Shown here piece after piece: positions 32,450 through 44,172 of a stretch of 64,000 nt of DNA; the stretch's first letter is position 1; each line of letters begins with the position of its first letter. Origin of the DNA: Corylus avellana (lineage: Eukaryota; Streptophyta; Magnoliopsida; Fagales; Betulaceae); the NCBI RefSeq assembly GCF_901000735.1, contig NC_081545.1, positions 5,314,583 to 5,378,582 on the forward strand, written 5' to 3'. A model generated the notes under the pieces. The model ran no database searches, was not told the origin of the DNA, and worked only from the letters and a program-made list of their open reading frames with translations. A program made the position numbers and the translations under genes.

Positions 32450-33672
32450 GTGGAAAAGAAAGTTGTCCATTCTTTACGATGACCATCTCCACCAATTCGA
32501 AAGTTTAGGACGTGAGCAATCTTTGGCGCCAATCCTCTCCCCTTCCTTGTTCACATCTTTCCTCCAACCAAGGACACTCCGCAATTGTCAAACGACGTAA
32601 AGAGGCGAGGCGGCACATACCTTCAGGCAGTGATATTAAATTGGGACAATTTACGACTCCAAGCTCCTGAAGTGAAGTGAGATCGCCTATCCACTCTGGA
32701 AAAGACACCAAACTAGGGCAATCCACAATTTGAAGCCCTTGCAGAGTGGTAACATCTCTTAGCTCTCTTGGGAGAGAAACCAAATTTGGAACGCCTACAA
32801 TAGATAGATGACCAAATCTTGTAGGTCCAAGGCCATGTGCGCCATCTTCATTCTCATTGCTGATAAGTGCCTTACAGCCAACAATACATAGATCTTGAAG
32901 TGCGGTAAGATCCTGAAAGAGCAGAGACATGGATATTCGCATTTTACAACAATTCCAAATCTTCAGGGTCTCAAGAGAAGTGAGGTTTTTGCAGCCACTC
33001 TAGTGGCAAATATTCAAGTTGCTCTAATTCCATAAGATAAAGATACTTCAATTTGGAGAGATCGGAAAGGGGAGAGGAAGAGGAGGGTGTTGTTTTGCTC
33101 CCTGCTGCTAGGAACATCATAGGGCAATTCTTGATACATAAATGAGAAAGGGAAGGAAATGAAGGGAATAATGGAAGATGATCTGTTTCCCTTGTCTTTC
33201 GTCATCCCCTCAACTTTGGCAAATTAACGAGTGTGAGAATTTTGAGTTGAGAAGAGGACACGTCACTACCATCATTGCTTATGTACTCAACCTCACTTAA
33301 GTTTTTAAGCGAAAGACTCTTCAAAAAAGGGAATCAGTCCAATGGTGGGATATGTTAAAGCCATTTACAATCCAATATTTGAATAGAAGTCAAATTTGAG
33401 AGCAAGAACACCCAACTAGATAATCTCACACCTGCGTATCTAGTAATAGATAATAATTCCAAATTTAGGTGTGGCCAAAGGTTTTGCAACAGTTGTTCAT
33501 CGTTTGCAATTGCCTTATCACTTTCATCACAAGATTCTGGGTCCCACTCTAATATCAGATATCGAAGTTGTTGCTTCCTCTCCAAGTTTGCAATCGTTGC
33601 TTCTAATGGAGAAGATCTCGAGTGCTCTAAACCCTTGATCCATAAGCCTCCTCTCAACTCATCTAAACCATT
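32450..33672 (-). pseudogene. NLR LRR region, 5'-truncated, several lesions
   Basis: On the minus strand, from 33672 down: LDELRGGLWIKGLEH, LRYLILEWDPE, NDEQLLQNLWPHLNLE and LTSIQILDCKWL (33355-33672), then fragments with SLKNLSEVEYISNDGS, LSHLCIKNCPMMF and LEQLEYLPLEWLQ in changing frames (32945-33340). Next comes an open frame at 32505-32942 with FQDLTALQDLCIVGC, LVSLPRELRDVTTLQGLQIV, LPEGMCRLASLRRLTIAEC and EERCEQGRGEDW. These are the leucine-rich repeats of an RGA-type NLR, the ligand-sensing half. A two-base insertion after GEDW (about 32525) shifts the last codons. CC and NB-ARC domains are absent; the gene is joined at 33672 to a truncated LTR. Confidence 0.85.
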
Positions 33673-34265
33673 CACCGGAACTCCGGTTGACTTCAATTGC
33701 TTTATCAATGATGATGATCAAATGATCCTTACTCTAAGATAGTGAATTAACGCTTTATAACCAAAGGATCTCTTAGCACAAAATTGCCGAACTCTAGATG
33801 CAAAATTCGTAGTTGTGCATATCAGTAGAGATCCATGTAAATAGACTAAAGACCCCTATTTTAGTGCGATACAAACTCTTTTGAAATTAGTTTTAAAATA
33901 CACAGGGCATCCGGACGGTAAGTAAGCTCGTCCGAACGAAACTAGGTTAAATGAGTTAAATCCTAGTTCTTTTGGCGGCGTGTCCGAACGGCTTACAGAC
34001 GGGATTGCAGATGAGGATCTTGGGTTTTCGTGTTCAGCTATCTCGTCCAGACGATTTGTAGATGAAGTTGCAGACAGGGCTATCTGGAAATCAATTTCAA
34101 TCTTCTCGTCCGAACGTGGCGCAGCCGAGGCTTCAGACGAAGCACTCTATGATTCTTCGGTTTCACTTACTTTTACTATATTGCGCACTGCACATATAAA
34201 ACTAACATGTTAAGCACAAGTATTTTGATCAAACGAATCCAGCCAATAAACTATAAGAACTAACA
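33673..34265 (-). mobile_element. truncated copia-type LTR fused to the NLR relic
   Basis: Minus-strand start TGTTAGTTCTTATAG at 34265 matches the LTR start at 38060. Inner blocks (cttcaattgctttatca, ctttactctaagaga-like text, several cgtccgaacg words) match the LTRs at 12811-13732 and 34689-35555. The downstream end of the LTR is missing, and the break lies exactly where NLR coding homology begins, so one deletion removed both the LTR end and the 5' part of the NLR. Confidence 0.7.
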
Positions 34266-34688
34266 ATCTAAATAGTTGGAATCAAATTAATGAAAGTTTA
34301 ACACCATAAACTGAACCATTCATAAGGTCTTGAATAAGATATGGTTTTCTACTTCGTGGGGAATGTTGTTGAGTGATTTATGTGACCAAGTTTTTATTTT
34401 ACCTGATGCATTTGGGAAACAAGTTAAAAATAGAACGGACGACCACCGAAAAGGCATATGATAATTGATAAATGAACCCTAGTTGGACTTTCTTTTCTTT
34501 TATTAGGAAGATAAGAAAAAAAAAAAAAAAAAAAAAAAAACCTCCAACAAATCTACTTTTCTGTTAGATCCTCTGCAAATATTCATAAGCAACTGCTAAA
34601 AAACAAGATGGCCTAAAAGCTAAAGGGGCCTACACAAAAAAATGCTTACATATAGGCAAAGATGGGCTAAAAAAATACTAAAACATTG
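34266..34688. repeat. dispersed repeat shared with 10175-10255 and 30236-30400
   Basis: atctaaatagttggaat, taatgaaagt and caccataaa match 10175-10215; gaatgttgttgagtgattta and accaagtttttattttacct match 30255-30300. Followed by a poly-A run. No gene. Confidence 0.6.
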
Positions 34689-35555
34689 TGAAAACCTAAT
34701 TGACTCCAATTAACACTTATTGTGATTGTATAGGTGTTTCATAAAATAGTATGCGGAAATAGATCTGACGTAACAGATAATAATCAACCAAATACAGATA
34801 TACCATGAATATTAATAAAGAACACAGATATTTGGTTACGAAGAGGAAACTATTTAAAGAACTCTCTAAACATAAAATCTCGCCGAGGCATCCAAACCCA
34901 GGAAATCACTCCACTATAAAAGAATAAGGATTACAAGAAGTTCACACTTACTAAACCTTTGCAATTGACACTCCCTTGCATAAGACAAGCGACCCACTTG
35001 ACTTTTACCGCAGTAGCCATTTCCAGAACATGTGGCACAATTCTTCTATATGATCTCCTTTACTAGAACTCCGATTGACTTCAAGTGCTTAATCATAGAA
35101 ACAAGAATGAGATTTCTCACCTTTACTCTAAGAGATCCAAACGCTCCGAATTGATATCTTTATCTCTCTCTTAATTCACAGTATTCGCTCTCTGAATACA
35201 TACATAAGAATGTGCATAAGGATCGTTTAAAAAGAAATTTGCACAACAATTAAGCAGACGTGTCTGGACAGGGATAAGTACGTGTCCAGACACGGTTAGG
35301 GTTACATATGCGTAAACCCTCAATGTTCGGACATGCCAAGTATAATGAATTTTCTATAAATTCTGTCTGGACATTGCTTCTGGTTGTCCGTATAGGTCAA
35401 GTAGAATGAACTTTCTATAAATGCTATTCGGACACGTCTTTGAAGAAAACAGGTTGAACTTTCTGTAAATGCTGTCCTGATTCTGATTAGTAATAACTGA
35501 TATTGAACCTGGCATATACATATTCAGAAGAAACACCTTGCGTCTTCATCACTAA
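34689..35555 (-). mobile_element. diverged copia-type LTR
   Basis: Minus-strand end TTGGAGTCAATTAGGTTTTCA-like text at 34689-34710 parallels the end of the solo LTR at 38060-38932, as do the blocks for gatttcctgggtttgg, gtttcctcttcgtaacc and aaatatctgtgt. 35270-35500 has imperfect repeats with tgtccagacac and gaactttctataaatgct. The start of the LTR (near 35555) is not clear and no target duplication was found. Confidence 0.6.
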
Positions 35556-35569
35556 ATGATCTGCACTAC

Positions 35570-36375
35570 CAACCATGGTAATAAGCATTCAACCAATTTC
35601 AAGGGCATCACATATAAGCTTCGATACAGAAGTTCTCACTGTCTTTTGGGTTAAAAATGCTTTCAAGCAAGTGAAAGAACCTGTGAATGCAAAATGCACA
35701 GCTATGATTCTTGGTCATGTCTTTCAAGTTCTAAATGCTGAAAAAGGTGTTCAACAAATTGTAGGAATAATACTATTTAAAAATGAGAAATATGTTTAAT
35801 TGAACATCTCCTTTTAACACGCTCAGCTCATTCTCATTCTTACAACATTTACTCACCCGATCTTCCTCATCACGGAAGTCCCCTATATATTGTCCATTGT
35901 TTTGTCTACAAATGAGCTTGACATATCTAAGCAAATTGCATAAATCCCCCCAATGAATCTCATACACATTTCATGAACTGCTGCTTTTTTAATGCATGTC
36001 TTTGTTGACCATCAAAAAACCACATAACAGAGTGAGTTGCAATTAGACTCCAGTAACAATAATAAATTTTTTTTTTGTCTAAATCTGCATTTGATTATGA
36101 GAAAACCCAGAGTTTCGTAAAACTTTTATCGAGTTTTTATGAAAAGTTGGGATGGGAAAGACTTTCCTGGTCTATCATAAGTGTTTTACCCAATATGTGA
36201 TGCTACCATTTGTAGAATATAAATTTCAAATGGAAATGCAAGAAACATTTTAAAAAAAACAAGATATTAGGCATGTGGGAATACCATTGAAGCAAAAGAA
36301 AGATAGGAAAAAATACTGAAAATTTGAGAGGTTGGCTCAAATCTGATTGTCGGCAAGGTCTGAAAAATGTGTCTA
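35570..36375 (-). repeat. NLR 3'-flank repeat, inverted relative to 39850-40990
   Basis: Reverse-complement matches include aaaatgctttcaagcaagtg, caacaaattgtagg, cactcacccgatcttcctc-type text and gatagaccaggaaagtctt-type text. Also related to 24600-24815. It ends abruptly at 36375 where an LTR-like element begins. Confidence 0.75.
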
Positions 36376-37374
36376 TGATGTACAAATTTAATTGTACTCG
36401 CAAGCGCACGAGTCGTGTGCAGTACAGCGTGTGCAAGTGCGAGGTTGATCCATAGGGAATTGTGTCTTGAAAACTAATTCTTATCTAAACTAATCCTATT
36501 TTAACCTAGTTCTGAAGTTTGTCGTACATTTGAAATTGAAAACAAAGACTGAAACAAAATGCAATAGTTAAAAGATAAAAAGGGCACTAAGGTTTTCAGA
36601 ATCCACCTCACCAAATTAAAGCATACATTCTCATGTGCTAGTTCATACATCCGACAAACAATTAAAACCTATGCATGTTCTATTGTTCCTATTGAAAGAT
36701 TCAATGAATCCATCCATTTGACAAATGACAATGCATATCTAATTTAGTTCAAAAGATCCAATGTATCCATGCTTTGCACAAAAGACAATGGATATTCAAA
36801 GTAAATCAAAAGATGCAATGCATCCGTCGGATGAAACACAATGAATATCCAACTTCGGCACAATCAAACACAATTTTGTCACATAATTGAATTTGAAACG
36901 AACATACGTTACATTAAGGTCGGATTGTACGAACAAAACATGAAAACATAAAACTTATCAATGGTAAGGCTTCATCTTCAACCTTAGTTGAAGAATTAGC
37001 CTCTCATGACAAAAGAAATCATAAAGAAACTAAATTACTTCATTAAAATTAAAAACTTACAAAAGAATTCAAGTTCCAAGCTACAAAAACCCAGAAAACA
37101 CGGAAAGCGACCAAGAACGGCGCCCCCGGCGCGTCTTCGTCTGATACCCCTCAATTGTGAGGCTTAGAGGTCTATTTATAGGGCTTAGGAGAGTCCTAGA
37201 AGCCCTAGTAATCCTAGGAATTTCGGAGATTTAAGTCCAAGCCCAATTAGGTCAAAGAAAACCTAAGCCCAAATCGGAATAGGATTGCGGTCATATCTTG
37301 TGGCGTGATTTTGGCCTTGCGACGCTCCGAATTGGAAAAGTTCTATTTCACAATGAATTGTATAAGTTTGAGTT
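36376..37374 (-). mobile_element. LTR-like element, inverted partner of 62900-64000
   Basis: The sequence is the reverse complement of the right end of the window: gaggttgatccatagggaat, tcacaattttgtc-type blocks, aattagcctctcatgac, ggcgcccccggcgcgtc and ctatttatagggcttaggag. On the minus strand the last block gives CTATAAATAG, a good TATA box. It starts at about 36376 (tgatgtacaaatttaattgt), immediately after NLR flank, and runs into the gap at 37375. Long-LTR gypsy origin is inferred from promoter-like organisation and lack of coding capacity. Confidence 0.65.
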
Positions 37375-37474
37375 NNNNNNNNNNNNNNNNNNNNNNNNNN
37401 NNNNNNNNNNNNNNNNNNNNNNNNNNNNNNNNNNNNNNNNNNNNNNNNNNNNNNNNNNNNNNNNNNNNNNNNNN
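37375..37474. other. assembly gap (100 N)
   Basis: Exactly 100 N between an LTR-like element and the middle of an NLR gene; real size unknown. Confidence 0.99.
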
Positions 37475-39688
37475 CTATGGATAGCTCAAGGCTTTATTTA
37501 TTCATCAAATAGAAATAGTCATCTTGAAGGTGTTGGTCACGAGTATTTTATGGATTTGCTGTGGAGGTCATTTTTCCAAGACAGAAAGAAATGAATATGG
37601 TGATATAGAAACATGCAAAATGCATGACCTTATTCATGATCTTGCAAAGTCAATAACAATGAATGAGTGCATAATTTCAGATCCCTCGCTCAAGGCACAC
37701 AAAATGAGAGCGCTTCTTTTGCTATTTCCAACAATGTCTAGCCATAAGCCAATCTATGATACACTTATTTCAAGTTTTAAATGCTTATGTGTTTTAAATT
37801 TGAGTCGATCAAATATTCAATATGTATCGTATTCCATTGGCAAGTTAAAGCATCTAAGATTTCTTGACATTTTTTGGAATGAAGATATCAAACTACTCCC
37901 GTCTTCTATAACTAAATTGCAAAATTTGCAAACACTAAGACTTGACTTTTGTAGTGGGCTTAAGGAATTGCCAAAAGACACTAAAAAATTGATCAGTCTT
38001 AGGCATCTTGCACTTTATGAGTGTAGGAGCTTGACTCATATGCCGGATGGACTGGGAAATGTTAGTTCTTGTGTTGGCTTAATTCAGTTCCAAAATGCAG
38101 ATGCTACTGTTCACAAACTCAAACACTAATATAGAATACTCAGAATCCAATCTCAACCGTTCATAATGTAGATTCATATGTTATGAACGTCCCTGCAAAA
38201 TTTCAGCTCAATCGGACCACAAACGCTCATCGATCGGAGCTGTTGATCAAGACTGGACAGGCCGGGTCGGGACCGCAATTCCTCGGGTCCGGACCACAAT
38301 TCCAGAAACTAAAATTTTGCTCCGCAAAGCCGTGTCCGGACAGCCCATTAACATGTCCGGACCCCCCGTAAGTTTTAGGCCCAAAAACATGATTTTAAGT
38401 GGGTTAGGTCTAGGGTTTTGTCGTGGGTATATATACATCATTATAGAAGAGAGAGGTACGAATTTTTCACCCCCAGAGAGTTCGTCGGAGGCTGTGCTAA
38501 GAGAGAGCATATGTGGTGAGCGTTAATTGAATCTCTTAGAGTTTTAGTTATTCCTTTGATAAATCTACGGTTGAGAAGTCTATTGGAAGGGTCCGGTAAA
38601 GGAGAATCACGTTGAAGAAGATTATGAGCAAGAAGACGAGTTGTAGGCTTGTCGATCTTACGGAGCCAAGGTCTTGCAAAGGGTTGTAAGTGTTCCTAGT
38701 GTCTGTAATCTCTAGATAATCTTTTGATAGTGATTTCCTGGGTTTGGCTGCCCCGGAGAGGTTTTACTTTTAGATCGGTTTCTAAAAGGTTTCCTCTTTG
38801 TAACCAAAATATCTGTGTCTGCCTCTTTATTGCTTTATATATTTTGGGTGATTAAATTGTTTATTGCTTCATAATAATAATTCCGCATAAATTGTGATAA
38901 ACAAGTTTTTGGAGTCGACATAGCGTGTTTCAGGAAAGTTAACAGCTCTCCAAACATTGATGATGTACAGTATAGGGAAGAAGAAGAAAAGTTATTTTCC
39001 AAAGCAAAAGGATGGGCTAGATGGTCTGGATGGTTTACATGAATTGCGAGGAGAACTATGTATCAAGGGTTTAGAGCACTTGAGATCTTCTCCGTCGAAA
39101 GCCAAGGCTGCACACTTGGAGAAAAAGCGACACCTTAAAATCCTGAAATTAGAGTGGGACCCAGATACTTGTGACTATAATGGTAAGGCAACTCCAAATG
39201 ATGAACAACTACTGGAACACCTTCAGCCACACCACAATTTGAAACAATTAATTGTAAATGGGTATGCAGGTGTGCGGTTACCTTTCTGGATGTCCTCGCT
39301 CTCGAATTTGGTTTCTAATTTCATATACAGTTGTAAATGGTGCCTCTATATACCACCATTGAAACAATTCCCTTCTCTCAAGATTCTTAGTCTTTTTGAC
39401 TTAAGTGTGCTGGAGTACATAAGCGATGATGGTGATGATGTGTCCTCTTCTTCCCTTCAATGTATCAGGCTTGAGAAATTGCCTAAGTTGAGGGGATGGT
39501 CGTGGCATGCAGTAACAATAAAACATGGTATTCCATTAGATTTATCTCCTTGCCTTTCTTCTTTATGTATCATTGATTGCCCTATTATGTCACCAACACC
39601 AGTCAGAGTACTCAATAACATTGCAAATGATGATCATGGGGAATCATCGTCATCACTTTTCTACTCATTGTATGGAATGGATCTGTAG
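37475..39688 (+). pseudogene. NLR gene (winged helix to LRR), split by a solo LTR
   Basis: After the gap the frame begins inside the NB-ARC winged helix (LWIAQGFI), with the MHD switch motif intact (CKMHDLIHDLAKS, about 37618-37655). LRRs follow (LRFLDIFWNEDIKLLPSSI, LQNLQTLRLDFCSGLKELP, LISLRHLALYECRSLTHMP) up to 38059. The gene resumes at 38938 after an LTR (LTALQTLMMYSIG, LDGLHELRGELCIKGLEHL, LKILKLEWDPDTC) and stops at 39688. Lesions: a one-base insertion near 37590, the LTR, and deletion of the C-terminal repeats seen in the sister copies, since the 3' flank starts at about 39706. NLRs of this class detect pathogen effectors in the cytoplasm. CC and P-loop parts are not in the sequence and may lie in the gap. 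Confidence 0.88.
38060..38932 (+). mobile_element. solo copia-type LTR in the NLR gene, target duplication GGAAA
   Basis: TGTTAGTTCTTG...GTGTTTCA, flanked by GGAAA at 38055-38059 and 38933-38937. Removing the LTR and one GGAAA leaves the NLR frame continuous (GLGK followed by LTALQTL), which independently confirms both borders. A TATA-like gtatatatac at about 38427 fits plus orientation. Relatives of this LTR occur at 12811, 33673 and 34689. Confidence 0.94.
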
Positions 39689-39699
39689 CCTAATGCAGC

Positions 39700-41000
39700 A
39701 ATTATTCCTCAGGTTTTTAAGTCACCAATTTGACGGTAATTTTCTTCTTCTTGTTGTTCATCTTGTTTTACTCTGTCAAGCTTTTGATATATGATATATG
39801 ATTTCATATGTGGAACCAACTATTGGATGGAACAAACAAGGTTTTAAGAATAGACTCATTGTCAAACCTTGCCCACAATCGGATTTGCAAAAAGCTCTCA
39901 ATTATCCACTATTGTTTCCTATCTTTCACTTCAATAGCATTCTCCCGGGTCTAATATCTTGCTTCTTTTTTCTTTTATGTTTTTTAAATATTTCTTGTGT
40001 TTCCTCGGGAGACAGGTCCACTTGGATTTGTAATTTCAAAACTTGGAATTTAAAAATAGTGAATTTAAAAGGTGTGATTTTAGATCATGATTTGAAAATG
40101 CAGATTTTTTAACGTTTTCAAATCCGAATTCCTTATAAACACATTCACAAATGATGCATCTTTTGTAATATTGTTTAAAATTGCACCCGTGGCCTGCAAA
40201 ATTGCAGAGCCAAACAGTAGTATTAGGCATTGGGTAAAAAACTTATGATAGACCAAGAAAGTCTTTCACATCCCAAATTTTCTTAAAAACTCAATAAAAA
40301 TTTTGCGCAACTCTGGGTTTTCTCATAATCAAATACAGATTTAGACAGATTCTTTTTGTTATTATTGTTACCGGAGTCTATCAGCAACTCACTCTATTCA
40401 TGGATTGATTTGACCTTTTTACTATTTTCATTGGAAAATTTTGAGTTATTGTTGAGTTTATTATTTGGTATTTTGATGGTCAGCAGAGACGTGCATAAAA
40501 AATCATCAATTTACGAAGTGGATGTGAGAATCACTGGGGAATTTCTAGAATATTCTCGGATATGTTTTCAGAGCACTTTCATGATGAGGAAGATCGGGTG
40601 AGTAAATGGTGCAAGCATGACAATGAGTTGAGCGTGTGAAAGGGGACATTCAATTAACCATATTAATTTGAATTTTTAAATACTATTCTGCCTACAATTT
40701 GTTGAGCAACTTTTATCAGCATTTAGAACTTAAAAGACATGATCAAAAATCCTAGCTGTCCTTAAATTCCACCTAACAAGTATTTTGCATTTGCAAGTTT
40801 CTTCCACTTGCTTGAAAGCATTTTAATCCCAAAAAACACTGAGAATGCTTGCTTGTCTTCAAGTGAAATCGGTTGCTGTGCTCCAAGGGTACTGACTGGA
40901 ATTGAAGATCATGTTTACCAACCACTCTGTTTGTGTCTCTTGTTACTGCAATGCTTCAGTTAGTGCTGCCTTTGCATATATTCTTTGCAATTTATATTCA
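39700..41000 (+). repeat. NLR 3'-flank repeat with a local insert
   Basis: Same flank as 52798-53100 (gtttttaagtca-caattga) and inverse of 35570-36375. At 40010-40218 about 210 unrelated bases replace the few dozen present in the sister copies; they contain ggaatttaaaaatagtgaat and cacattcacaaatgatgcat and look like a small AT-rich element. No target duplication was resolved. No gene. Confidence 0.65.
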
Positions 41001-41103
41001 TGGTTCTGTTATATCTAAATAGGCTTTTAAAAAGTCAGCGACATGTAATGGATACGTAAGTGGACTCTGTAGATAATGTTTTTAATATCAATATTTATTT
41101 GCA

Positions 41104-41242
41104 GGAAAGCTACGGGTGAAATATTGTGTATGCAGTGCTTGAAAATTCAGCCTGTTGGGCCAGGTTGCTCAATTTCTTCCTGTGGTGGACTATCGATAGC
41201 AGAGTAATATTGCAGTACTTGCAAATTTTAAAATGATAAAAG
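41104..41242 (+). pseudogene. single exon of a BRUTUS-like hemerythrin/RING E3 ligase (CHY zinc finger)
   Basis: Between an acceptor (tttgcag) and a donor (AG/GTACAT) the frame reads KATGEILCMQCLKIQPVGPG, CSISSCGGLSIAE, stop, YCSTCKF, stop, NDKR. Cysteine spacing and the CLKIQPVGP and YC-CKF blocks are those of the CHY zinc-finger start in BRUTUS-type proteins, which degrade IVc bHLH factors to limit iron uptake. Two in-frame stops replace aromatic residues (Tyr and Phe in relatives). Neighbouring exons were not found in 500 bases either side, so this is an isolated fragment in NLR flank. Confidence 0.75.
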
Positions 41243-41870
41243 GTACATACTTTTATTTTTAATTAATTTTTCCTCCCTAATCATTTATTGATGACATAAG
41301 TTTTTACGTTTTCAGAGTTTAATGGAATGAAAATGATCAGATCTATAATTTGTTGGAACCAACTGAAAAAATTGAGTCCAAAATCATTATTATTTATTTT
41401 TATTTTTTATTTTTGTAAGTTGTGAAGCAGTGTACTGTGAGTCCATTTTGTGGTAGGTGACCTGGACAATAGGCAAGTTTACCCAACGTGATCAATATGA
41501 TTTTGGTTCTCTCCTTTGCCTGTTGCCTAGAACTGGCTTAAGCTATTGATTCTTGTTTCTGACTTGTTTATTGTCTGTATATTCATACATCTCTAACCTA
41601 CATGCTTGTTAAACTTCTATGCTTTTATAAGTACTTGCATAGATAGTTGCACTTTTATTTCTTGTAGGTACACATTTTGTGTTCAATCGATGTATGATTG
41701 GTTAGATATAGTACTCAATGTGTGTACACAGGAGTTTTAAGGTCCATAATAACTGATGGAAGCAGAGTGCCATATATGGCTGCCATTCTTCTTGTCTTTT
41801 CTTTCTAATTTCTATAATCTAAATTTAGTGATTATTTTTACTGTGGTTTTATTAGGAAAAGTGAATTCCT
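41243..41870. other. no gene seen
   Basis: AT-rich sequence between the BRUTUS-like exon and the truncated copia copy; it may be intron of the former. No ORF or repeat recognised. Confidence 0.55.
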
Positions 41871-44091
41871 AATTTTGATGATGAAGTTCGCGCGTTGATC
41901 GTCTTGGCATCTTTGCCCAATAGCTGGGAAGCAGTGAGGATGGCTGTGAGTAACTCTATAAGAAAGAGTAAACTAAGCTATGAAGACGTCAGGAATTTGA
42001 TTCTCAGTGAAGAGGTTCGCAGAAAAGATGCGGGTGAAGCCTCTTGTTCTGGTGCTGCTTTAAACCTCGAAACTCGAGGCAGAAGACAAGATAGAAACTC
42101 TGATCAAGGAAGATCAAATTCTAGAAAATGGAGAAGCAAATTCAGATTCGGCCAACAACCTGAGTGTTGGAACTGTGGCAAGACTGGCCACTACAAGAAG
42201 AATTGCAGGGAACTGCGAAAGGAGACTGAGAATGATTATGCAAACGTAGTGACAGAAGAAGTATATGATGCCCTACTTCTATCTGTTGACAGTTCCCTTA
42301 ATTCTTGGGTCTTAGACTCGGGAGTATCTTTTCATACGACAGCGATCCGTGAAATTCTCGAGAACTATGTTGGTGGAGATTTCGGGATGGTGTATTTGGC
42401 TGACAGAACGGCGCTGGATGTTGTGGGCTTAGGCGATGTTCGCATTAGAGTTCACAGTGACTTGGTATGGAAGCTACAGAAGGTAAGGCATGTTCCGGAG
42501 CTGAAAAAGAATATGATTTCAGTGGGACAGCTTGATAAGGAAGGGCATTCAATTTATTTTCACGGTGGAAAGTGGAAGGTCAGCAAGGGAGCCATGATTT
42601 TGGCTAATGGTCATAAGACGGGTACTCCCTATATGACCACGAACAGCAAGGATACATATGCTGTTGTAGATACGACTGCTGACTCAAAACTATGGCACAT
42701 GAGCGAGAAAGAGATGAAGGTACTTATGTCAAAAGGGAAACTATCGGGGTTAAAGTCAGTTGAGTCTAATTTGTGTGAAGGCTGCATCCTAGGGAAGCAG
42801 AAAGAAGGTGAGTTTCGCGGAAGTTGGCAAAGCACCTAAGCTTGGAAAGCTGGAGCTGGTACACACGGATTTGTGGGGTCCCGCACTAGTGGCATCTCTT
42901 GGAGGCTCGCGATATTACATCACATTTATTGATGACTCAAGCAAGAAGGTATGGGTTTATTTCTTAAAAAGTAAATCTGATGTATTTGAGACTTTTAAGA
43001 AATGGAAGGCCATGGTTGAGACTGAAACTGGCTTGAAGCTCAAGCGTTTGAGATCAGACAATGGAGGAGAATACGAAGACAGGGGGTTTAAACAATTTTG
43101 CGCAGTGAATGGGATTAGAATGGAGAAAACTATCCCAGGAATACCACAGCAGAATGGTGTGGCTGAACGCATGAACATGACCCTCAATGAGCGTGCTCGA
43201 AGTATGATGTTGCATGTTGGGTTACCAAAGACTTTCTGGGCTGACGCAGTTAGCACGGCTGCATACCTGATAAATAGGGGGTCTTCCAGTCCCCTGAGCC
43301 ATAGACTACCGGAAGAAGTCTGGAGTGGAAAAGAGGTAAATCTTTTACATCTGAAAGTTTTTGGTTGTGCTTCGTATGTCTATGTTGAGTCTGATGTTAT
43401 GAGTAAACTAGAGGGTAAATCTAATAAGTGTTTCTTCATTGGATATGGAGATGAGGCCTTCGGTTATCGATTTTGGGATGATCAAAATCGGAAGATCATT
43501 AGAAGTCGGAATGTGACTTTTAATGAGTGTGCTATGTACAAGGATAGGTCAAGTGCATAACCTGAAGTTACAGAGCAGGAACCGAAGAAGTCTGAGTTTG
43601 TTAACTTAGATGATCTTTCTGAAAGTACAGTGCAAAAAGAGAAACAATTCGTGGAGGTGGAGCTTGATGAACAGTGTTCACTCATGGATGAATGTGATGA
43701 CAGAGAATCTTCAAGAGACTTACAGCATCGGGAAGAGTCTTATTCTTTAGCAAGAGGCAAAGAGAAACAAGATCGAAAAGCACAAATGAGGTATGGCTTT
43801 GACGATATGGTTTCTTTTGCTCTAACGGCTTGTAGTGGAGATCCATCGTCTACTCAGAATAGTACACTGAAAGAGGTGGAGTTACTATGGAGAGGCAAAA
43901 CTTGGAAATCCGGAGAATTACCCAAGGGAAAGAAGGCTAAAGGGTGCAGATGGGTCTACAGGAAGAAAGAGTCATCGGAGAAAGTTGTATGGTCGACAAG
44001 ACAGATAGGGAGGCATGGTGTTATGTCTAAACCAATTCCTATGCTCAAGTTCAAAAGGCACTTGGACTTGAGGGACACTTGTGGAGTGTGA
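41871..44091 (+). pseudogene. copia copy A: gag end, protease, integrase; RT/RNase H deleted
   Basis: 5'-truncated: homology to copy C starts inside gag at 41871 (NFDDEVRALIV in copy C). Order: gag end, zinc knuckle CWNCGKTGHYKKNC, protease with WVLDSGVSFH, integrase zinc region and DDE core (HTDLWGP, RSDNGGEYED, GVAERMN), then a short start of reverse transcriptase (KGCRWVYRKK). That is joined directly to a C-terminal tail (IGRHGVMSK) ending at 44091. Lesions: an in-frame loss of four codons removing the first His of the integrase zinc finger, a frameshift near 42800, and a stop at 43558-43560. The missing RT/RNase H block is absent at the same junction in copies B and C. Confidence 0.9.
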
Positions 44092-44172
44092 TTGCCCTTG
44101 GGGGCTGAGGCGGAGACATTTGGAGGAGACACGTTTTGGTAGACTTGATGGGATTCAAGTCAAGGTGGAGAT

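Noticed and set aside
34684..35560. Target duplication for the LTR at 34689
   Set aside because: The candidate left word cattg has no partner at the presumed other end, and that end itself is unclear.
42957..43256. Minus-strand ORF opposite copia integrase (also at 46566-47048 and 50005-50487)
   Set aside because: Recurring shadow of the integrase frame in all three copies; no independent start signal or family match.
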